A stretch of 57,584 nt of DNA, taken from the NCBI GenBank assembly GCA_023443095.1, contig JAEZVV010000151.1, positions 1 to 57,584 on the forward strand. The letters are read 5' to 3'. Below, one piece after another: positions 35,997 through 43,783 of the stretch; the first letter of the stretch is position 1, and every line of letters begins with the position of its first letter. The notes beneath the pieces are model-generated. The model was not told the DNA's origin. It saw nothing but the letters and a program-made list of their open reading frames with translations, and did not search any database. The translations under genes and the position numbers were made by a program. Source of the stretch: Pseudomonadota bacterium (GTDB lineage Bacteria; Pseudomonadota; Gammaproteobacteria; Burkholderiales; Burkholderiaceae_F).

Positions 35997-36749
35997 TCAG
36001 CGCCGGTAGTAGACCCCGCCCAAGCCAGTGTCCACCGCGCGCCGCAGCGCATCGGTGTTGTCGATCGCGATGCCGTCCCGCACGCGATCGGAATCGATCA
36101 CGCCCAGTTCGCGGTCGGTGAGCGCGAGCCGCGCCACCGGCGGCTTGTCGCTGCGCGGATAAATGACGAACAAGGTGTTGCGGTCCCACCAGTGTTCGAA
36201 GTCGGCCACCGACAGCACGAAGTGACCGGCCGAGGGGTCGGCGATGTACACACGTCCATCACGCACGCCGCGCACCACCACGAAGTGCTTGAAGCCGCCG
36301 TAGTCGATCGGGACGATAGCCGGGTCCTTGAGTGTGGCCAGGTCGGCGACGCTGCCGCGAAAGCCCTGGCTGTCGAGCCCGAGCGAGGCGACGTAGCGCT
36401 TCATGTCGAGCAGGCTGAAGCCGCGGCGAGCGACGATCTTGTCCTTCTCGCCTTTCTCGAGCATGCCCTCCATCGCCTGCTGTTCACTCACGTCCAGGCC
36501 GAGATGGCTTTGCAGGATGGTGGTGAGCGCGGCCGATCCGCAGGAATAGTCATAGGCCTGGCGGACGATGTTGGCGTATTTGAACTCCGACTGCGGCGTG
36601 AGCTTCACCGGCTCGGATATCGGACCGCCGCCAACCACCGACAGCGGCAGTTGGAACTGATCACGCGGCTGGACTTGCGGCGGCGTGGTCTCGGTCACTC
36701 CCAGGAGCACCACCAGCGAACCGACCACGCCGATCAAAAGCTGCAACAT
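35997..36749 (-). CDS. Membrane-anchored C39 family peptidase
   Basis: A 250-residue stand-alone C39 (double-glycine leader) peptidase domain, not fused to an ABC transporter. One N-terminal hydrophobic segment (residues 3-18) probably anchors it with the catalytic domain in the periplasm. Catalytic residues are visible: oxyanion Gln64 and Cys70 in RQAYDYSCGSAAL, His155 in GGFKHFVVV, and Asp171 in YIADPSAG. The ATG at 36749 is chosen from the GGGAGGG site; an upstream extension runs into the next gene. It sits between five small exported proteins bearing a leader-like motif and two barrel genes. Similar C39 genes are, as I recall, named filB in the Acinetobacter fil gene set. This was not checked. 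Confidence 0.88.
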   Translation of the reverse strand: MLQLLIGVVGSLVVLLGVTETTPPQVQPRDQFQLPLSVVGGGPISEPVKLTPQSEFKYANIVRQAYDYSCGSAALTTILQSHLGLDVSEQQAMEGMLEKGEKDKIVARRGFSLLDMKRYVASLGLDSQGFRGSVADLATLKDPAIVPIDYGGFKHFVVVRGVRDGRVYIADPSAGHFVLSVADFEHWWDRNTLFVIYPRSDKPPVARLALTDRELGVIDSDRVRDGIAIDNTDALRRAVDTGLGGVYYRR

Positions 36750-36789
36750 CCATTCCCTCCCGAATTTCCGTGCCGCATCGCTGCTTGTT

Positions 36790-37257
36790 TTAATCCGCCC
36801 ACATCCTGACCTGGCCGCGCATCGAGAGCATTCCGTCGATCTCGAAGCGGCCCAGGTTGCCGGTGATTGGTCCCCGGGGGTCGGTCTGTGCACTCATCGA
36901 TTCGAAGCCGAAGTGTCCGAAACGCAGGTAGCCGGGCAGGGTGACGGCAAGGTAATCGTCACCGTCAGGCTTGTGCGCGACATCGATGAGGACAGCGAAC
37001 ATATCCATGCTACCGCGCAGATTTCGCACCACCAGGTACTGTTGCTGCCCCCCCACATTGAATCCGGTGACGAGTCGGTTGTCGGTCACCGGCGACGAGT
37101 TGTTGGGGTCGTTCAAGCGCAGGCTCACGGCAAACGCGATGCCGTCGCGCCCGCTCACATTCGCCAGGGTTTCGTCGTCGAGCGACTCGAGCCCGCGCGC
37201 CGGCGCCACCAGCAAAACGAAGCTGGCAAGGACGAGGGCGGACAGGATTCGGCGCAT
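36790..37257 (-). CDS. Exported small protein P5 with GG-leader-like motif
   Basis: A 155-residue protein. The predicted signal peptide (residues 1-22) is followed at once by LESLDDETLANVSGRDG, with the motif Gly at position 14 of the mature chain. The rest is beta-rich. It ends in RFEIDGMLSMRGQVRMWAD, similar to the Trp-rich ends of P1 and P2. It is the last of five such genes, 40 bases before the C39 peptidase and 4 bases after P4. It probably belongs to the DUF6160-type family of N-terminal motifs (memory-based). Function unknown. Confidence 0.85.
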   Translation of the reverse strand: MRRILSALVLASFVLLVAPARGLESLDDETLANVSGRDGIAFAVSLRLNDPNNSSPVTDNRLVTGFNVGGQQQYLVVRNLRGSMDMFAVLIDVAHKPDGDDYLAVTLPGYLRFGHFGFESMSAQTDPRGPITGNLGRFEIDGMLSMRGQVRMWAD

Positions 37258-37261
37258 GACT

Positions 37262-38134
37262 CTAGGGCCGGAACTTGACGTCCATGAACTGGATCTGGAT
37301 GCCGCGGATTCGGCTCGCCCCCAGGTCAAGACTGCCGCTCACATCGCTCTGGAACAACACGCGATCGGCGCTGATCATTCCGGTTGGCGCCCCCTCGGGG
37401 GTCGTCGGCCAAGCGATGCCGAAATGCAGACGCGGCGTGCCGTCGTCGCCAGGCTCGACGTTGAGGATGCCCGGTTGCCGCGTCACCTCGGCGATCTGCC
37501 AGGGTGCCGTCGGTGCGCTGCCGTCGGGTGTGGCGGCGCCGATCCTGATCCCGCTCACCCACAGCTGTTCGGGCGCCGAGCCGGGCGCGTCCCAACTGGT
37601 CGCACTGCGCCCGCGCGGCTGCAGCATCAGGTCGGCAATCTGGGCCCGGATGCCCAGGCCCCAGGCGGTGCCGTCGCGGTCGACGGGAGTCGCCCACTGG
37701 GCGCCTCCGCCTTGCATCACCAGGTCGCGGATCATCAAGGAGCCGCCGTCCTGAGCGATGCCGTCGGCGTTGACACCCCAGTCCCACGCGATTCGCCATT
37801 TGGCCGCGCCGTCGGAGTTGCCGGGGAAGGCCAGGACAAAAGCATCCGACAAGCCGGGGCGGGCGACGATGTCGAGCCGGTAAGGGTCGCTGAACTCGCG
37901 CAGCGGATCGTCGCTGCGGCTGGCAAACGGGTTGCCCCACCACACCGAAGCATTGGCGGGCGAAGGCGCGTAATACGTGACCCTGGCGTTGCCGCTCAGC
38001 TCGAAGTTCCTGAAGTCGAAACGGAAGCCGTCGCGTGCCGAGACGTTCGCCAGCTCGCCGTCGGCCAGAGGTTCGAGTGCCAGCGCCGCGCTTGCAAGCA
38101 GCGTCAGCCAGACAGCAGCGAGCAGCTTGAGCAT
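37262..38134 (-). CDS. Exported protein P4 with GG-leader-like motif
   Basis: A 290-residue protein. The signal peptide (1-19, cleaved at ALA) is followed by LEPLADGELANVSARDG, in which Ala replaces the usual first Gly at mature position 14. The body is beta-rich with many Asp/Gly/Trp residues and no Cys. The C-terminus (GIQIQFMDVKFRP) lacks the Trp motif of P1/P2/P5. It is four bases from both P3 and P5 and clearly co-transcribed with them. Confidence 0.84.
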   Translation of the reverse strand: MLKLLAAVWLTLLASAALALEPLADGELANVSARDGFRFDFRNFELSGNARVTYYAPSPANASVWWGNPFASRSDDPLREFSDPYRLDIVARPGLSDAFVLAFPGNSDGAAKWRIAWDWGVNADGIAQDGGSLMIRDLVMQGGGAQWATPVDRDGTAWGLGIRAQIADLMLQPRGRSATSWDAPGSAPEQLWVSGIRIGAATPDGSAPTAPWQIAEVTRQPGILNVEPGDDGTPRLHFGIAWPTTPEGAPTGMISADRVLFQSDVSGSLDLGASRIRGIQIQFMDVKFRP

Positions 38135-38138
38135 CGGG

Positions 38139-38939
38139 TCAACCTCCCGGCTTCGGCAGGTTGGGCGGCGCGCCCAGGCCGATGTTGCCGCCGGCGAGCC
38201 GGTCGCGCCAGTTCATCCAGAAACCCATCGCCGCCTGCTGCTGCGCGACTCCGGCTATCGGCGCGTAATTGACCGGCAGCTTGCTCATCGACAGCCAGAA
38301 GTCGCGGCTCGGCCCGTTGGCATCACCCGCGGTCAAGGAGCCGAGCTGCGACAGCGGCAGACAGGAGGCAACACACGTTCCGTCCCAGCGCACGCCGCTG
38401 CTGGCCGACTGGTTCGAGTCGATCACGCCCGCGGCACCGGCGTCGATGCGCAGCGAGCCGCTGATGGCGGCGAGGTCGACACCGAACTCGCCCTTGATGC
38501 CACCAAAACCGAACCGCGCGCCGACCAGTTCGCGGGTCGCGGCGTTGGCACCGTTGCGGAAAACGAACTCGACGTATGGGTCGGTGATCTGGACGATGCG
38601 CTGCGCATCGGTGCCGTCGCTGCGGCCAATGCGCAGCAAGGGAATGTCGATGTCGGCGCCGCTGCCATTGGCGATCGCACGGTTGTATTCACCCAGCCGG
38701 ATGCCGCTGAGGTTGGCACTGAGCTGGATGTCGGCGCCCAGCGTGATGCGGGTGAAATCGAGCCCGTTGTAGCTGTAGTTGCTGGGCTCGAGCAAGCCCT
38801 GCCCGGACACCTCGGCCAGTTCTTCGTCGGCCAGCAAGCGCCCCTGCGCTGCCACCGGCGGCAGCGCCGCGGCCGTCGCCAGAACAGCGACCGCGACCTT
38901 CATCGCAAGCCTGATTAGAGCCGGCAGGAAGCTAGTCAT
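38139..38939 (-). CDS. Exported protein P3 with GG-leader-like motif
   Basis: A 266-residue protein. The signal peptide is cleaved near PPVAA, followed by QGRLLADEELAEVSGQG, the best match in the set to the C39 leader pattern. The body is beta-rich, with one Cys pair in GTCVASCLP, and the end is Pro/Gly-rich. The ATG at 38939 lies 2 bases after the P2 stop; an ATG at 38903 would give an equally good signal peptide, so the start is uncertain by 12 residues. Confidence 0.82.
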   Translation of the reverse strand: MTSFLPALIRLAMKVAVAVLATAAALPPVAAQGRLLADEELAEVSGQGLLEPSNYSYNGLDFTRITLGADIQLSANLSGIRLGEYNRAIANGSGADIDIPLLRIGRSDGTDAQRIVQITDPYVEFVFRNGANAATRELVGARFGFGGIKGEFGVDLAAISGSLRIDAGAAGVIDSNQSASSGVRWDGTCVASCLPLSQLGSLTAGDANGPSRDFWLSMSKLPVNYAPIAGVAQQQAAMGFWMNWRDRLAGGNIGLGAPPNLPKPGG

Positions 38940-38941
38940 AC

Positions 38942-39397
38942 TCAACGCGTCCAGATCCACACCACCGTGCCGCGACCGTCCACTCGCTGCATCGAAAACG
39001 AACCGAAGGACGCCTTGCTGCCACCCATGCGCACCGAACTCAAGGTTGCCGTGATCAGGCTCTCCATCGCATCCAGCGGCAGCCAGACATGCGAAACCTC
39101 GCCGCCGGGGTAGAAGCTCGGCGGCAGTCCCAGACCCAGGGAGGCCATCGCGCGGCGAAAGCCGAGCTCGGACTGCACCTCGGCCACCAGAATCGTCGAG
39201 CCGCGGCTGTACCAGCCTTCGAACTCGATCGTCCCGCCCCTGGCATCCTCGTCGACCCAGCGGAACGATCCCACCGTCACGTTGGTGTCGACCGCCTGCC
39301 GTCCCTCGACCCGCGCCAGGTCCTCGTCGTCCAGTCCGGCCATGGCTCGCGCATCGAGCACCAGACCCAAGGCGAGGAGCCAGACCATTTTTTTCAT
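38942..39397 (-). CDS. Exported small protein P2 with GG-leader-like motif
   Basis: A 151-residue protein. Signal peptide residues 1-18 (cleaved at ARA), then MAGLDDEDLARVEGRQA with the motif Gly at mature position 14. It is a close paralogue of P1: both share VGSF near residue 43, an FYxGGxV segment, and a C-terminal block of MGGxxASFGSF followed by DxRGT and WxW. The start is ATG at 39397; an upstream TTG at 39403 is in frame. It is the first gene after the terminator hairpin at 39432. Confidence 0.86.
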   Translation of the reverse strand: MKKMVWLLALGLVLDARAMAGLDDEDLARVEGRQAVDTNVTVGSFRWVDEDARGGTIEFEGWYSRGSTILVAEVQSELGFRRAMASLGLGLPPSFYPGGEVSHVWLPLDAMESLITATLSSVRMGGSKASFGSFSMQRVDGRGTVVWIWTR

Positions 39398-39431
39398 TCG
39401 CAAGCCGTATTGCTAGTGAGGCGCGACAGTG

Positions 39432-39464
39432 AAAAACGGCAGGCACCGGTCGGGCGCCTGCCGT
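39432..39464 (-). terminator. Terminator hairpin between P1 and P2
   Basis: A nine-base stem ACGGCAGGC / GCCTGCCGT with an 11-base loop, followed on the minus strand by TTTTTC. It would end most P1 transcripts and allow a fraction to continue into the P2-P5-C39 genes. Confidence 0.75.
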
Positions 39465-39520
39465 GGAGAACAGACCACAAGGGATGACCTAGGTCTGCCG
39501 CATCAGCCAGGAGAGTTGGC

Positions 39521-40087
39521 TTAGTGCGCCCACATCCAGATCTTGGTGCCGCGCAGGTCGATCTGGTTCATCGCGAACGAACCAAACGAGGCGGTGTTGC
39601 CGCCCATCTTGATGCTTTCAACGCTGGTGCTCAGCAGGCCGCTGTAGTTGCGCAGCGAGAGATCGGGGAACGCGATCTGGACGACGTCACCACCGGCGTA
39701 GAACGCAGTGTTGTTTGCGGCCTTGGCCGCTTCCGCCGCTTGCTGAGCCGGGGTCAGCGCGGTGTTGCCAGCGCCGAAGTCGGCCGGGTCGGTCGCCAGG
39801 CCCAGGCCGCGGAAGGCGGTCACCGCGGAGGCGCTGTTGATGATGTCGATCGTCATCGCCAAAGCACCGTTGAACTTGATGTTGTTGAAGCTGACCGAGC
39901 CACCAGTGGCGTCGGTGTCGGTGTACTGGAACGAACCGACGTTGATGTGCAGGTCGGCCGCGATCGACACGCCGTCCTGACCGACGGTGTTGCTGAGGTC
40001 TTCATCGGACACGGCGGTCATGGCCGAGGCGCCGGCGGCAAAGCCGACGAGGGCAAGGGCAAGGGCAATCTTCTTCATCGAAAACAT
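39521..40087 (-). CDS. Exported small protein P1 with GG-leader-like motif
   Basis: A 188-residue protein. Signal peptide residues 1-22 (cleaved at ASA), then MTAVSDEDLSNTVGQDG, motif Gly at mature position 14. An Ala-rich insert lies near residue 115 (QQAAEAAKAANN). The C-terminal block at 161-188 (MGGNTASFGSF, later DLRGTKIWMW) is shared with P2. Composition (Ala/Asn/Ser/Thr/Gly, no Cys) fits an abundant surface or fibre protein. GGAG precedes the ATG at 40087. It is followed by its own terminator and preceded by a long leader. Confidence 0.86.
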   Translation of the reverse strand: MFSMKKIALALALVGFAAGASAMTAVSDEDLSNTVGQDGVSIAADLHINVGSFQYTDTDATGGSVSFNNIKFNGALAMTIDIINSASAVTAFRGLGLATDPADFGAGNTALTPAQQAAEAAKAANNTAFYAGGDVVQIAFPDLSLRNYSGLLSTSVESIKMGGNTASFGSFAMNQIDLRGTKIWMWAH

Positions 40088-40551
40088 GTCTGCTCTCCGG
40101 ATGGAATGAGGGGGTTGTTGCCTTGCGCTTTCAGCCGACCTTTTTTGGACGCCCTCCCTGACTTTCGACGTCGGTCGGCTGCAGCACGGAACGCAAGTTA
40201 CGGAGGCGCCCCAACGACAGCACTGTCTCTTCCGGCCAAGGGCTTGGCCTTGCGTGCCTCACCCCAGCTCAGGGTCGAGCTCGACGCCGCTCGCGAGCGC
40301 GGAAATGGCCGCAGATTGCTGCATCGCCACAATCACAACCTCGGCAAGGCCCTCATTCTGAGGACCCGGAACTGCCGACCCGATCCGGAAGTCCGGTCGC
40401 GGCAGCGCAACACGAGCAGTCACGGATAAGAGAAAACCCTTGGATCCGGGCTGCCCAAGCCGCGGCCCGGCGCCCTGATGTTGGAAAAATGACGCATTTG
40501 CGCGATCCAGTTCGGGCCGCGCCGGCCGTTTAGGCCGGCGGCCTGGAGCGC
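40088..40551. other. 464-base non-coding region upstream of P1
   Basis: The region lies between the divergent-side end of mutL and P1 and must hold the P1 promoter. AGCCGACC (40133-40140) and GGTCGGCT (40173-40180) form an 8-base inverted repeat in the P1 leader, with a T-run (40141-40146) in its loop. A second hairpin, GCCGGCC / GGCCGGC at 40521-40539, lies after mutL but lacks a T-run. No convincing gene was seen. Confidence 0.45.
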
Positions 40552-42384
40552 TCAGCGGCCTCGCAGGAACAGCCGGTCGAGATCGGCGATCGAAAGCTGA
40601 ACCCAGGTCGGCCGACCGTGGTTGCACTGGTCGGCGCGTTCGGTGGCTTCCATCTGGCGCAGGAGCGCGTCCATTTCCTCGAGCGTGAGGCGGCGGTTGG
40701 CCCGCACCGCCCCGTGGCAGGCCATGGTGGCGAGGATCTCGTTGCGGTGTTCGGCCAGGACCCGCGAGCCGCCGTACTCACGCAAGTCCGCCAGAACGTC
40801 GCGCACCAGCTGCGGGCCTTCGGTATCGGCCGCGCCCGCCACCGCCGCGGGAACCGCACGCAGGGCGAGCTGGGTGGGCGCGGCCGGCGCCACGTCCAGG
40901 CCGAGCGCCGCCAGCGTCGCGCCGTGCTCCTCGAGCGTGGCCATGTCGACCGGCTCGACCGAGAAGACCTGCGGGATCAGCAGCCGCTGCTGCGGCACCG
41001 CAGCCGCGTCAAGCTGCGACTTGAGTTTCTCGTAGACGATGCGTTCGTGCGCTGCGTGCATGTCCACCAGCACCAGGCCATGGTCGTTTTCCGCGAGCAC
41101 ATAGATGCCGGCGATCTGGGCGACGGCCCGCCCGAGCGGTTGTTCGCCCGCCGGCGCTGCCACGGCCGGCGGCTCGCGATTGGCGAGCAAGGCAAGGTAT
41201 TCGGACACCGGCTGGGCAATGCCAAGCGTCGCCTGCTGCGGTGGCGTCCAGGGCCGGGCCACCGGGTCGCCGTGAAGGTTGAAGCCGGTTGCGGGCGCCC
41301 AATCCGCGGCTCGGGGAACGGGCGCCGCCGGCACGGCGCCGGGCGCGTCGGCCAAGCTTGTCCCTGCCTGGGCGGCAGGAGCGATCGCCGCCTGCACCGC
41401 ATGGAAGACGAACTGGTGCACCGCCTGCGAATCGCGAAAGCGCAGTTCGCTTTTGGTGGGGTGGACGTTGACGTCGACCCGGGTCGGATCGATGTCGAGG
41501 AAAACGCAATACATCGGCTGCGAACTGCCGTGCAGAACATCGGCGTAAGCCGCGCGTACGCCGTGGGCCAGGACCTTGTCGCGCACGTAGCGGCCGTTGA
41601 CGTAGAAATACTGGCTGTCGGCGCGCGCCCGTGCCGCCGTCGGCAGGCCGACCCAGCCCATGAGCCGGATCCCCGGCGCCTCGGCCCAGACTTCTCGGTG
41701 CGCCGGGCCGAACTCGCTCGGCATCAGCTTGAGCGTACGCTCGTGGCTGCTGGTCACCGGCAGCGCCAACACCGTCTTGCCGTTGGCGATCAGCTGAAAC
41801 TCAACCTGGGGATGCGCCGCCGCAATGCGTTCGACCTGGGTGATGCAGTGCGCCAGCTCGGTCGCCTCCGAACGCAGGAACTTGCGCCGCGCCGGGGTCT
41901 TGAAAAACAGGTCGGCCACCTCGACCCGGGTGCCAACGGTGCCGGCGGCCGGGCTCAGACCCTGCGCATCAAGGCGGAAAGCGCTGCCGCCCTCGGCCGT
42001 GCGCGAGACGATGCTGGTGTCTGACACCGAGGCGATCGCCGCCAGCGCCTCGCCGCGAAACCCGAGCGACAGCACCGACTCGAGTTCGATCAGGTTGGCG
42101 ATCTTGCTGGTGGCATGCCGGGTGAGCGCGAGCGGGAGTTCCTCGGGGCGGATGCCGCCGCCGTTGTCGGCCACCACGATGCGTTTGATGCCGCCGCCGT
42201 CGAGCCGGATCTCGATGCGGGTAGACCCGGCGTCGATCGCGTTTTCGACCAGTTCCTTGACCACCGACGCCGGCCGTTCGACCACCTCGCCGGCCGCGAT
42301 CTGGCTCACGAGTTGATCGGGCAAGGCCTTGATCGGCCGCCGCTGGGGGCAAGCCGCGGAGGTGGTGCCGGGAGTCGGATTCAT
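40552..42384 (-). CDS. mutL: DNA mismatch repair protein MutL
   Basis: A 610-residue MutL. The N-terminal GHKL ATPase shows ELVENAIDAGS, DNGGGI, SLGFRGEALAAIASV and TRVEVADLFFKTPARRKFL. The C-terminal dimerisation domain includes DMHAAHERIVYEKL, and the protein ends at DRLFLRGR. No endonuclease DQHA-x2-E-x4-E motif was noticed. The ATG at 42384 fits the family N-terminus; the open frame upstream is non-conserved. A TATAAT lies only 7 bases upstream of the ATG. Confidence 0.96.
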   Translation of the reverse strand: MNPTPGTTSAACPQRRPIKALPDQLVSQIAAGEVVERPASVVKELVENAIDAGSTRIEIRLDGGGIKRIVVADNGGGIRPEELPLALTRHATSKIANLIELESVLSLGFRGEALAAIASVSDTSIVSRTAEGGSAFRLDAQGLSPAAGTVGTRVEVADLFFKTPARRKFLRSEATELAHCITQVERIAAAHPQVEFQLIANGKTVLALPVTSSHERTLKLMPSEFGPAHREVWAEAPGIRLMGWVGLPTAARARADSQYFYVNGRYVRDKVLAHGVRAAYADVLHGSSQPMYCVFLDIDPTRVDVNVHPTKSELRFRDSQAVHQFVFHAVQAAIAPAAQAGTSLADAPGAVPAAPVPRAADWAPATGFNLHGDPVARPWTPPQQATLGIAQPVSEYLALLANREPPAVAAPAGEQPLGRAVAQIAGIYVLAENDHGLVLVDMHAAHERIVYEKLKSQLDAAAVPQQRLLIPQVFSVEPVDMATLEEHGATLAALGLDVAPAAPTQLALRAVPAAVAGAADTEGPQLVRDVLADLREYGGSRVLAEHRNEILATMACHGAVRANRRLTLEEMDALLRQMEATERADQCNHGRPTWVQLSIADLDRLFLRGR

Positions 42385-42509
42385 CGGCCAAATTATACGA
42401 AGCCGACCTGGATCAAGCCTCGCAGGAAGACCCTGCGGCTCGGCTATGATGCAATGGCAACCCCGCTTCACGCTGCCACGCGTGGCAGCCCTTCCAGGAT
42501 TGGTTCCCG

Positions 42510-43163
42510 ATGGAATTCCTGCAGATGGTCATGGACCTGTTCGTCAACGCGGACCGGTTCTTGATCAACGTGGCCACCAACTACGGCGTCTTGATCTATC
42601 TGACGCTGTTTGCGATTTTCTTTTCCGAAACCGGCCTCGTTGTCATGGCGTTCCTGCCGGGCGATTCACTCCTGTTCGTGGCGGGTGCGGTGGCCGCCAC
42701 CGGAGCGATGGATGTCGGCATCCTGATGGCAGTGGTGATCGTCGGCGCCGCGCTCGGCAACACACTCAACTTCTATATCGGCCGCTGGCTGGGGCGCAAG
42801 ATCTACGACGGATCGATCAGTTGGATCGACCAGGCCGCCCTGAAAAAGACCCACGATTTCTATGAGCGCCACGGTGGCAAGACCATCGTCCTGGCGCGTT
42901 TCATTCCCATCGTGCGCAGCTTTGCGCCGCTCGTCGCTGGAGCGGCCGGCATGGAGATGCGGCGTTTTCAGCTCTACAGCATCTCGGGCGCGGTCTTGTG
43001 GATCGTGTCCCTGGTCGGCGGCGGTTATTTGTTCGGCAACATTCCCTTCATCCGGGACAACCTGAGCCTGATCCTGATCGTCGGCATCCTCGCGGCGCTG
43101 GGGCCGATCTCGCTCGCCGCCCTAGTGCGGTGGTGGAAGCTGCGGCGTGCGGTGCGCGCCTGA
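42510..43163 (+). CDS. DedA family membrane protein
   Basis: A 217-residue DedA/VTT-domain membrane protein with about five hydrophobic segments. Key blocks: FFSETGLVVMAFLPGDSLLF, the LGNTLNFYIGRWLG block, FYERHGGKTIVLARFIPIVR, and the VAGAAGMEMRRF segment, including the conserved Arg and Glu residues. The family works in membrane homeostasis, probably as lipid flippases. It is divergent from mutL and 14 bases before a methyltransferase gene. Confidence 0.94.
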   Translation: MEFLQMVMDLFVNADRFLINVATNYGVLIYLTLFAIFFSETGLVVMAFLPGDSLLFVAGAVAATGAMDVGILMAVVIVGAALGNTLNFYIGRWLGRKIYDGSISWIDQAALKKTHDFYERHGGKTIVLARFIPIVRSFAPLVAGAAGMEMRRFQLYSISGAVLWIVSLVGGGYLFGNIPFIRDNLSLILIVGILAALGPISLAALVRWWKLRRAVRA

Positions 43164-43177
43164 CCGCCGGACACCCC

Positions 43178-43783
43178 TTGGAATCGCCGTCGCCAACCCG
43201 GTCCGACCCCTGGCTGGATCGCTGGCTGCCCCTGCTCTCCGAGCGGAGCCGGCCAGGTCCCGTCCTGGAGATCGGCTGCGGCAACGGCGACGACACCGCC
43301 ACCCTGGTTGCGGCCGGCCTGCCGGTAATCGCTTTCGATCTGTCGCCCGCTGCGGTCGAAGTCGCCCGCGCCCGGGTGCCGCAGGCGCAGATCAGCTGCC
43401 AGGACGTGCGCTCGCCGTTTCCGCCGGAAGCGGCCGAACTCGGTGCCGTGCTGGCCAGCCTGTCCCTGCATTATTTCAGCGCGGGCGAAACCGCGGCCCT
43501 GGTCGAGCGGATCGGCCGCTGCCTGCGCCCGGGTGGCGTTCTCTTGTGCCGCCTCAACTCCACCGAGGACCATCATTTCGGCGCCAGCGGTTTCCCGTCG
43601 ATCGAGGCCAACTACTTCCTGGTCGAGGGCGAGCCCAAGCGCTTCTTCGATCAAGCGTCGATCCGTGAGCTGTTTGCCTCGGGCTGGAACTTGCTCGCGC
43701 TCGAACACCTCGTTTGCCACAAATACGGCCCGCCCAAGGCCTTATGGGAGCTGGTGCTCGAACGCCAGCCCGGATCCCCCTAG
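43178..43783 (+). CDS. Class I SAM-dependent methyltransferase
   Basis: A 201-residue Rossmann-fold methyltransferase. Motif I VLEIGCGNGDDT, FDLSPAAVEVARARV as motif II, the CQDVRSPFP acidic turn, and ALVERIGRCLRPGGVLLCRL as motif V/VI. The only good start is TTG at 43178, 14 bases after the DedA stop; no ATG is available. Its TAG stop overlaps the TAG of the opposite-strand DUF3079 gene. Substrate unknown; the tellurite-resistance TehB-like type is possible. Confidence 0.87.
   Translation: MESPSPTRSDPWLDRWLPLLSERSRPGPVLEIGCGNGDDTATLVAAGLPVIAFDLSPAAVEVARARVPQAQISCQDVRSPFPPEAAELGAVLASLSLHYFSAGETAALVERIGRCLRPGGVLLCRLNSTEDHHFGASGFPSIEANYFLVEGEPKRFFDQASIRELFASGWNLLALEHLVCHKYGPPKALWELVLERQPGSP

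Noticed and set aside
40133..40260. Possible c-di-GMP-I riboswitch in the P1 leader, suggested by ACGCAA-like words
   Set aside because: The expected GGCAAACC-type block, GAAA tetraloop and receptor arrangement were not found in either orientation.
40521..40539. GCCGGCC/GGCCGGC hairpin after mutL as a terminator
   Set aside because: No T-run follows on the minus strand; such short GC palindromes are common in this DNA.
40552..42384. MutL as an endonuclease-type enzyme
   Set aside because: The C-terminal DMHAAHER segment resembles the non-nuclease MutL type, and no nuclease metal motif was noticed.
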